Below are positions 5,820 through 12,149 of a stretch of DNA of 12,149 bases, in pieces. The notes under the pieces were generated by a model. That model did no database searches, was not told the origin of the DNA, and saw only the letters and a list, made by a program, of their open reading frames with translations. How positions within the stretch are numbered: position 1 is the stretch's first letter; every line of letters starts with the position of its first letter. Origin of the DNA: Candidatus Dormiibacterota bacterium (GTDB lineage: Bacteria > Chloroflexota > Dormibacteria > Aeolococcales > Aeolococcaceae); NCBI GenBank assembly GCA_003135255.1, contig PLAX01000163.1, positions 10,016-22,164 of the forward strand, given 5' to 3'. A program made the position numbers and the translations under genes.

Positions 5820-8800
5820 TAGGGTGACGGCGTCGGCGACGCGGCGGGGGTGCCCGACGGCGTCGGGAGGCTCACCCCGCCGGCCGCGAGCAGCAGCTCG
5901 AGCTGGCTGATGTCGGAGTTGATCGCCGCCTGCGCCTGACCGGCCGCGCTCAGGTTGCCGCTCGCGTAGTCGGCCTTGAGGTTGGCCTCCTGGGTGACCA
6001 GGTCGCTGATGATCGCCAGCTCCTGGGAGGTGTAGCCGCCGGCAGGCGGGGACACCGACGGGCTCGCCGTCGGGGTCGGCGAGGCACCTGGCGAGGCCAC
6101 GGGCGTCGCCTCGGGTGAGGCGGCCGCGGTCGTTCCGGGAGGAGCCAGGCCTGTCGGCAGGGTGGTGACGTTGTACAGGGTCGCGATCGCGCTGGACAGA
6201 CTCGTCCCCATGGCGACGCTGTTCTGCGTGCCGACGATGACGAAGCGGAGCTGCGGGAAGCTCACCCCGCTCGCCTGGTTGGGCAGCACGTAGAAGGGGC
6301 GCACGAAGAGGAACGAGTCGTCGTTGAAGGGCAGCACGATGACGTTGCCCAGGTAGACCTGGGAACCCGACTGCCCCACCAGCGTGCGTTCCTCACTGAT
6401 GGTCGGGTCGGTGTTGGAGTTGTTGTCGAACTGGTAGGGGCCGCGCACGTTGGTGTTGTTGCCCAGGGGGACGGCCACCAGAGGCGGATGGTCCGTCGTC
6501 GTGTAGTCGGACTCCGCCGCCAGCCACGCGGTCATGTTGCTCGCCTGCCCGCCACTCCCACTCTGATAAGGGCTGAACGTCTGCATCAGGACGAATTGGG
6601 GGGTGGGGTTGCCGGGCAGGGTCAGCTCGACGTACTGAGGTGTGGTCGTGACCACGGTGCCGTCGGGCTGGAGCCCCTGGGACGGGCTGTAGAAGTCGTT
6701 CTTGGCGAAGAAGTCGGCCGCCACCTGGGGGTTGCTGACCGGCAGCGTGTCATCCACGTGCACCTGGGCGTAGACCTTGACCTGGTTGCTGAAGAGGTTC
6801 TCCGGGTAGCGCAGGTGCTGGACCAGGACGGAGGGCATCTGACTGATCGGGTGGAGCAGCCCGGGGTAGATGCCGCTCCAGGCGGCGGTGAGGGGCTCGT
6901 TCATGTCGACCGCGTAGAGGGTGACGGCGCAGGTGCGGGCGTCGATCACCGCCTTGACGGCGTTGCGCTGGTAGGAGATCCCGCTGACGTTGTCGGACTC
7001 CGGGAAGCTGCCGGTCTCGACGTACGCGTCGGCGATCCACATCAGATCATCCGTCTGCGGGTCGGCCACGATGTAGGGGTCGGAGTCGACGGTCAGGAAC
7101 GGCGCGATGCTCTGGATCCTCTGGTCGATGGTCCGGTTGATCAGGACCACGCTCTGGCTGTTCGGGAGGGTGCTCAGGAAGAGGTTGAGGCCCCCGAACT
7201 CGGTGATCGAGGTGGCCAGCTTGTCGATCGGGTTGTTGATCGTGAAGCCGGCCATGCCGGTGCCGGCGTGGATGTAGGCGTCCGGCGTCGACGGGTAATT
7301 GAATTCGAGCTGGTTGGTGTTGACCACCACCGGCTGGGTGGTCTGCTCACCGCAGTAGATCTCCGGGTTGCCGGCGGTGGCGCCGCCGGTGGCGCCGAAG
7401 CTCAGTGCCGGAGGGGCGGTGGAGTCGACCTGCTGGAGCGGCTCCTTGCCGTCCAGGATGTCGGGCTCGCCCTCGGCTCCGACCTGGCTGACGGAGACCG
7501 CGGTGATGCCATAGCCGTGGGTGTAGACGAAGGTGTCGTTGACGAAGTTGGAGTTGGGGATGTCGCCCTCGGCGATCTCGCGGGCCCCGATCATCACCTC
7601 GGTCTCCTGCCCGCTGGCGTTGGGGTAGCGGTCGATGGTGACGTTGTCGAAGGTCTGATAGCTGCGGGTGCGATCGACCTGGTTGAGGACGGCCGGAAGC
7701 TGGGTGGGATCCTGGACGCGGATATTGGCCAGCGTCCCGGGGTCGGCAGCGAGATCGCCCGTGAGGGTCGGGCTGACCACCGTCTTGAAGGGCTGGTCGA
7801 CGACGGACGCCTGACTGCCGGTGGTCTCCAGGCCCCAGGCGTAGCGGCTCGAGGTCAGGTAGTTGTCGATCGACTTAGCCTGAGCCTGCTCGGCGTTGGG
7901 GTTGACGGCGGTGGCCGTGTAGACCGCCTCGGGAATGATGGTGAGCGCTCCCGCCACAACCAGCCAGCCCCCGAGCAGCCCGCCCATCCAGGCGACCGTC
8001 CCCCAGGTGGGCCGCCGCCGGCTCCGCCGAACCAGGATGGCGCCGATCGCCACCGCGAAGACCAGCGCGATCCACTGGAGGGCACTGAGCACAGGAATGA
8101 GCACGTTCAGGTCGGTGGCATTGGGACCGACGAACGCGTATTGGGAGTTCTGCTCGGTGGCCAGGTGGTAGACGCCGAAGTGCGCCCCCAGCCCGGCCAT
8201 GATGAAGATGCCGATCAGCGCCACCCCCGCGTGCCGTGTGCCGATCCTGAGCGCGTCGTCGGCGCTCATCCCCTTGACCGGGTGGAGCTGGACGTCCAGC
8301 TCGTCGGGGGCGTGGATCACCATCAGGGCGACGCAGACCACCGCGATCGCGCCGAGGAGGCCGATGACCGCGCCCCCCCACAGCAGCGCCGAGAAGGAGT
8401 CGATCACCGGGAGGGTGAAGACGAAGAAGCCGTAGTCCATGTGGAAGACCGGGTCGGTGGCGCCGAAGGCGTGGCCGTGGATGAAGAGGAGGACGTCCTG
8501 CCACGAGCCGGCGAGGTGGGCACCCCCGCCGATGCCGGCCAGGACGGCGATGGCGATCCCGGTCCAGAAGGTGATCCGTCCGGACAGGGCATCGATGCCG
8601 CGGACGGCGCGCGCCCAGAACGGCACGCTGGCCCCGACCAGGCCGCCGGTGATGACGAGCCCGATCAGGAAGAGGACGACCTGGGCGATCAGCGGGGTCC
8701 AGAAGACGTTGGTGTGGCCGAGGCTGGAGAGGTAGAGGTAGTTGACCCGGAGCTGCGCCAGCGCGAGGGCCACGATCACCAGGACGACGATCACGGCGAT

Positions 8801-8905
8801 GACGATCAGCGCGATCTTCCGGAACCGGGTGTAGCGAGGGCTCCGGACCACCCGGGGCCGGCGCCGCCGGAACAGCAACTCAGGGTCGAAGTTGAAGGTG
8901 CTCAC
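5819..8905 (-). CDS. UPF0182 (COG1615) family large membrane protein
   Basis: A 1028-residue protein of the UPF0182 family, whose function is unknown. The basic N-terminus is followed by seven hydrophobic segments, at about 31-52, 70-97, 111-132, 165-198, 225-247, 267-293 and 303-327. Family marks include NYLYLSSLGHTNVFWT after the first helix and DPVFHMDYGFFVFTLP before the fourth. Residues from about 330 to 920 form one large domain, expected outside the cell. After that comes a Pro/Ser/Thr/Ala-rich linker (about 922-956), a helical stretch of about 50 residues resembling the helical C-terminus typical of the family, and a second short Pro/Ser/Thr tail. The start is a GTG with no strong ribosome site. 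Downstream lie tandem hairpins and then the PDZ gene. Length and layout are normal for the family apart from the low-complexity linkers. Confidence 0.95.
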   Translation of the reverse strand: MSTFNFDPELLFRRRRPRVVRSPRYTRFRKIALIVIAVIVVLVIVALALAQLRVNYLYLSSLGHTNVFWTPLIAQVVLFLIGLVITGGLVGASVPFWARAVRGIDALSGRITFWTGIAIAVLAGIGGGAHLAGSWQDVLLFIHGHAFGATDPVFHMDYGFFVFTLPVIDSFSALLWGGAVIGLLGAIAVVCVALMVIHAPDELDVQLHPVKGMSADDALRIGTRHAGVALIGIFIMAGLGAHFGVYHLATEQNSQYAFVGPNATDLNVLIPVLSALQWIALVFAVAIGAILVRRSRRRPTWGTVAWMGGLLGGWLVVAGALTIIPEAVYTATAVNPNAEQAQAKSIDNYLTSSRYAWGLETTGSQASVVDQPFKTVVSPTLTGDLAADPGTLANIRVQDPTQLPAVLNQVDRTRSYQTFDNVTIDRYPNASGQETEVMIGAREIAEGDIPNSNFVNDTFVYTHGYGITAVSVSQVGAEGEPDILDGKEPLQQVDSTAPPALSFGATGGATAGNPEIYCGEQTTQPVVVNTNQLEFNYPSTPDAYIHAGTGMAGFTINNPIDKLATSITEFGGLNLFLSTLPNSQSVVLINRTIDQRIQSIAPFLTVDSDPYIVADPQTDDLMWIADAYVETGSFPESDNVSGISYQRNAVKAVIDARTCAVTLYAVDMNEPLTAAWSGIYPGLLHPISQMPSVLVQHLRYPENLFSNQVKVYAQVHVDDTLPVSNPQVAADFFAKNDFYSPSQGLQPDGTVVTTTPQYVELTLPGNPTPQFVLMQTFSPYQSGSGGQASNMTAWLAAESDYTTTDHPPLVAVPLGNNTNVRGPYQFDNNSNTDPTISEERTLVGQSGSQVYLGNVIVLPFNDDSFLFVRPFYVLPNQASGVSFPQLRFVIVGTQNSVAMGTSLSSAIATLYNVTTLPTGLAPPGTTAAASPEATPVASPGASPTPTASPSVSPPAGGYTSQELAIISDLVTQEANLKADYASGNLSAAGQAQAAINSDISQLELLLAAGGVSLPTPSGTPAASPTPSP

Positions 8906-8998
8906 CGCCCGGCCGATGGTACTCGACTTGACCCCGGCGGTCGCGCCAGGGCCTCCCCTCCCCGGTCGACCCGGTCGTGAGCTGTCGCCGTCCGGCGG

Positions 8999-9295
8999 CT
9001 AGCGCCGCTGGAGCAGGAGACGGACGTCGAACGGGTCGCGACGCCGCCGGATCCGCCGCGACACCTCGGGGCGGACCTGGACCATGTAGGGCTCCTGCTC
9101 GCGCAGGACCTCCTCGATGGCGTCGGCGACCAGCATCCCACCGTGGACGGTCGGCACCCGGTCGGCCAGGGCGTCGGCCATCCTCTCGGTGACGACCGTG
9201 ATCTCCATCTCGTGGGCCTGCTCCAGGAGGGTCAGGCAGTCGTCAAGGCGACGGAGCCGTTGCCGACGGTCCTCACCACCCTGCAACTCGATCAT
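8999..9295 (-). CDS. Hypothetical protein of 98 residues
   Basis: I do not recognise this protein. Codon use is strongly GC-ending across the frame, like the neighbouring genes, which argues that it is real. The product is soluble: an acidic/basic helix-rich N-terminal part (LQGGEDRRQRLRRLDDCLTL), a middle with ITVVTERMADALADRVPTVH and ADAIEEVLREQEPYMVQVRP, and a very basic end (SRRIRRRRDPF). There is no membrane segment, signal peptide or metal-binding cluster. I chose the ATG at 9295; the frame is open further upstream into the uvrA gap with TTG and GTG options. It lies 133 bases after uvrA and 93 before the UPF0182 gene. The basic C-terminus could bind nucleic acid, but that is only a guess. 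Confidence 0.6.
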   Translation of the reverse strand: MIELQGGEDRRQRLRRLDDCLTLLEQAHEMEITVVTERMADALADRVPTVHGGMLVADAIEEVLREQEPYMVQVRPEVSRRIRRRRDPFDVRLLLQRR

Positions 9296-9320
9296 GGGTG
9301 AAAAATAGCGCAATTCGACC
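9296..9320 (-). promoter_or_regulatory. AT-rich patch just upstream of the 98-residue gene, possible -10 box
   Basis: On the minus strand the sequence before the ATG reads TTGCGCTATTTTTCACCC, the most AT-rich patch in the uvrA-side gap. TATTTT ends about 7 bases before the ATG, which would give a leaderless or nearly leaderless transcript. No good -35 box at normal spacing is seen, and there is no ribosome site. The same T-run could instead belong to the end of the uvrA transcript. Confidence 0.25.
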
Positions 9321-9428
9321 ACGACAGGGAGTCCCGCCAGGTCGAGAGGTTGCCCCCCGCTCCGCGGACCCCTCCCGGCGCTTCCGCCCTGCCTTCCCCG
9401 TCCCCGCCGGCGCTGAGGCCGGATGGGA

Positions 9429-12149
9429 TCAGCGGAAGGGCGCCCCCGCCCGCCGGGGACGCGCGCGGGACCCGGGAAGGGTGGTGGCGGCCGGGGGGGC
9501 GACGACCGCGGCCGGCCGCTCCGGCCGGTGGGACGGTCTCCCGTTGCCGGCGGCGCCGATGATCGGGCGGAGATAGACACCCGTGGCGCTCCGGGGCTCG
9601 CCCGCGATCATCTCCGGGGTACCGGCCGCGACCACCTCGCCCCCGGCGTCCCCGCCGTCCGGGCCCAGGTCGATGATCCAGTCGGCGGTCTTGACCACGT
9701 CCAGGTTGTGCTCGATGACGATGACGGTGTTGCCCGCGTCGACCAGGCGGTGGAGGACGGTAAGGAGCTTCTCCACGTCCGCGAAGTGCAACCCGGTGGT
9801 GGGCTCGTCGAGGATGTAGAGGGTGCGCCCGGTGTCGCGCCGCGAGAGCTCGGTGGAGAGCTTGACCCGCTGCGCCTCGCCGCCGGAGAGCTGGGTGGCG
9901 GGCTGGCCCAGCCGGATGTAGCCGAGCCCGACATCCTGCAGGGTGCGGAGGCGGCGGACGATGCGGGGCTGGTTGGCAAAGAGCTCGGCGGCATCGTCGA
10001 CGGTCATCTCCAGGACGTCGGCAATCGACTGGCCGCGGAACTTCACCTCCAGCGCCTCGCGGGTGTAGCGACGTCCCTTGCAGACGTCGCAGGCGACGTA
10101 GATGTCGGGCAGGAAGTGCATCTCGATCTTGATCATCCCGTCGCCCGAGCAGGCCTCGCACCGCCCGCCGGAGACGTTGAAGGAGAAGCGACCCGGCTTG
10201 TAGCCGCGTATCTTGGCCTCGGGCAGCTTGGCGAAGAGGTCGCGGATGTCGGTGAAGACGCCCACGTAGGTGGCCGGGTTGCTGCGCGGGGTCCGGCCGA
10301 TCGGCGACTGGTCGACGTCGATGACCTTGTCGATGTGCTGGATGCCCTCGACCTTCTCGTGCTTGCCGGGGCGCTCCTTGGCCCGGTAGAGGGCCTGAGC
10401 GAGGCGGCGGTAGAGGATGTCGTTGACGAGCGTCGACTTGCCGCTGCCACTGACTCCGGTGACGCAGATGAAGAGGCCGAGGGGGAACTGCACGGTCAAC
10501 GACTTGAGATTGTTCTCGGTGGCACCGGTGACGGTGAGAGCCCGGCCGTCGGTGGAGCGGCGCAGCGGCGGGATGGGGATGCGGAGCTCGCCGCGGAGGT
10601 ACTGGCCGGTGACGCTGCGTTCTGACGCGAGCACGTCCGCGAGGGTGCCGGCGACGATCACCTCCCCGCCGCGCTCCCCGGCTCCGGGACCGATGTCGAC
10701 GATGAAGTCCGCACTCCGGATGGTCTCCTCGTCGTGCTCGACGACGATCAGGGTGTTGCCCAGATCACGGAGTGTCGTGAGGGTGGCGAGCAGCTTGTGA
10801 TTGTCCCGCTGATGGAGACCGATGGACGGCTCGTCGAGGATGTAGAGGACGCCCATCAGCTTGCTTCCGATCTGGGTCGCGAGCCGGATGCGCTGACTCT
10901 CGCCGCCGGAGAGCGACGCCGAGGCCCGGTCGAGGCTCAGATAATCGAGCCCGACGTCGCGGAGGAAGCCGAGCCGCTCGCGGATCTCCTTGAACGCCCT
11001 GCCCGCGATCTGCATCTCGCGCTCGGTGAGCCTGAGGTTCTCGCTGCGGCGAAGCGCCATCACCACCGTGAGAGCGGTGAAGTCCATGATGCTCATCCCG
11101 TCGACGGTGACGGCGAGAAACTCCGGCTTGAGCCGCTTGCCGCCGCACGCGGGGCAGGGCTTCTGCATCATCAGCCGCTCGATCTCCTGCTTGACCCACT
11201 CCGACTCGGTCTCGCGGTAGCGGCGCTCGAGGTTGGGGATCACGCCCTCGTAAGACGCGTCGTAGGCGTGGGTGCGACCGGTGTGGGAGACGTAGCGCAT
11301 CCGGACGGTCTCGTCCTTGGGGAGGCCGTAGAGGATGACCCGCTGTTCACGGGCCGAAAGGTCGCGGAAGGGGACGTCGGTGGGGATCCTGTAGTGGCGG
11401 CAGACGTTCTGGAGGACGTCGAGGAGCCACATCTGGGACGGGCCCTTTGTCCAGCCGGAGAGCGCCCCATCGTCGATGGAGAGCGACGGGTCGCGCACCA
11501 CCGCGTCGCGGTCGACCTCCATGCGCAGCCCGAGCCCGGTGCAGGTGGGGCAGGCGCCGTGCGGGTTGTTGAAGGAGAAGTTGCGGGGAGCGGGCTCCTC
11601 CATGGAGATGCCGCAGTAGACGCAGGCGTAGTCCTGGGAAAAGAGCATCTCGCCGACGGCCACGGTCCGGGGGGAGGTGCCGTCGGGCGCCTCGGGGGCC
11701 CCGTCATCTACGGTCTCGGACGCAGCCGCCGAGTCGCCCGTCACAGCCGCGGTCGTGACCCCTATGCCGTCAGTGCCGGCCGCCGCGGGCCCGGGCAAGC
11801 CGGGCTCGGCCTCGGGCGCGGCTGCTCCTGCGGCACCCTCGGTCCCCTCCTCTCCCCGGCTCCCGGGCTGGTCGGCCGGGATCAGCAGGATCAGGCCGTC
11901 GCTCAGCTTGGCCGTCTGCTCCAGCGAGTCGCTGAGCCGGCTGCGCAGCTCGGGACCGATCACGACGCGGTCGACGACGATCTCGATGTCGTGCTTGAAC
12001 TTCTTGTCGAGGACGATGGGGTCGCCGAGGTCGCGGACCTCACCGTCCACCCGCGCCCGGGCATAGCCCTTACGGCGAGCCTCGGCGAAGATCTCGCGGT
12101 GCTCACCCTTGCGCCCCTGCACCATCGGCGCCGCCACCATCAGCCGGGT
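9429..12149 (-). CDS. uvrA: UvrABC system protein A, excinuclease ATPase (5' end outside the window)
   Basis: The damage-recognition subunit of nucleotide excision repair, a dimeric ABC-type ATPase working with UvrB. About 906 residues are visible; the N-terminus with the first Walker A lies beyond the window. Counting from the Met at 12140, features in order are GRKGEHREIF (9-18), the first zinc module CVYC...CPTC (173-200), CPACGG (329-334), the first signature LSGGESQR (410-417) with Walker B ILDEPS, the second Walker A GVSGSGKST (562-570), the second zinc module CEAC...CDVC (661-687), the second signature LSGGEAQR (751-758) and Walker B ILDEPT. All are intact. An Ala/Gly/Glu/Pro-rich stretch of about 70 residues (91-160) is inserted just before the first zinc module, and a tail of about 40 Arg/Pro/Ala-rich residues follows the usual end. 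DNA-damage regulation cannot be judged, since the promoter is outside. Confidence 0.98.
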   Translation of the reverse strand, partial: TRLMVAAPMVQGRKGEHREIFAEARRKGYARARVDGEVRDLGDPIVLDKKFKHDIEIVVDRVVIGPELRSRLSDSLEQTAKLSDGLILLIPADQPGSRGEEGTEGAAGAAAPEAEPGLPGPAAAGTDGIGVTTAAVTGDSAAASETVDDGAPEAPDGTSPRTVAVGEMLFSQDYACVYCGISMEEPAPRNFSFNNPHGACPTCTGLGLRMEVDRDAVVRDPSLSIDDGALSGWTKGPSQMWLLDVLQNVCRHYRIPTDVPFRDLSAREQRVILYGLPKDETVRMRYVSHTGRTHAYDASYEGVIPNLERRYRETESEWVKQEIERLMMQKPCPACGGKRLKPEFLAVTVDGMSIMDFTALTVVMALRRSENLRLTEREMQIAGRAFKEIRERLGFLRDVGLDYLSLDRASASLSGGESQRIRLATQIGSKLMGVLYILDEPSIGLHQRDNHKLLATLTTLRDLGNTLIVVEHDEETIRSADFIVDIGPGAGERGGEVIVAGTLADVLASERSVTGQYLRGELRIPIPPLRRSTDGRALTVTGATENNLKSLTVQFPLGLFICVTGVSGSGKSTLVNDILYRRLAQALYRAKERPGKHEKVEGIQHIDKVIDVDQSPIGRTPRSNPATYVGVFTDIRDLFAKLPEAKIRGYKPGRFSFNVSGGRCEACSGDGMIKIEMHFLPDIYVACDVCKGRRYTREALEVKFRGQSIADVLEMTVDDAAELFANQPRIVRRLRTLQDVGLGYIRLGQPATQLSGGEAQRVKLSTELSRRDTGRTLYILDEPTTGLHFADVEKLLTVLHRLVDAGNTVIVIEHNLDVVKTADWIIDLGPDGGDAGGEVVAAGTPEMIAGEPRSATGVYLRPIIGAAGNGRPSHRPERPAAVVAPPAATTLPGSRARPRRAGAPFR

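Noticed and set aside
6488..8980. 830-codon plus-strand open frame opposite the UPF0182 gene
   Set aside because: The translation is strongly enriched in Asp, Gly, Val and Arg, as expected from antisense of GC-rich coding sequence; the UPF0182 protein on the other strand has clear helices and family motifs.
9423..10625. 400-codon plus-strand open frame opposite uvrA
   Set aside because: It is antisense to conserved UvrA motifs (second Walker A region, second signature) and shows no motif of its own.

Overview
The window is very GC-rich, with GC-rich third codon positions in every real gene. It reads as chromosomal core sequence from a high-GC soil-type bacterium. The mix of UvrA, UPF0182, PyrG and GlpX-like genes fits Chloroflexota / Candidatus Dormibacterota or a deep actinobacterial relative. 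This is an impression from gene content, not a placement. I see no mobile element, tRNA, rRNA or CRISPR, and no gene-free stretch above 300 bases.

Left end (plus strand, 2-849): the 3' part of a multi-pass membrane protein with an internal sequence repeat, followed by a 68-residue membrane protein whose ATG overlaps the preceding TGA. A convergent gap (850-938) holds strong GC-rich hairpins.

Right side (minus strand, 12149 down to 939), in transcription order: uvrA (5' end cut by the window), a 98-residue hypothetical protein, a large UPF0182 membrane protein, an HtrA-like PDZ membrane protein, a metallo-beta-lactamase-fold protein, pyrG, and a glpX-family gene. Gaps are 133, 93, 147, 88, 128 and 41 bases. 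Only pyrG-glpX is close enough to suggest co-transcription with some confidence. The other gaps could hold their own promoters or terminators.

The housekeeping genes are ordinary: nucleotide excision repair (UvrA) and CTP synthesis (PyrG, all key residues present). The most notable feature is that three of the other genes look like enzymes whose catalytic residues have gone while the fold is kept. The HtrA-like protein lacks the catalytic Asp and Ser. The beta-lactamase-fold protein lacks all the usual metal-binding histidines. The GlpX-family protein lacks several acidic metal and catalytic residues. The UPF0182 gene beside a PDZ protein recalls a pairing known in Actinobacteria, here with a pseudo-protease as partner. 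These are the leads worth following; none is a fully novel system on sequence alone.
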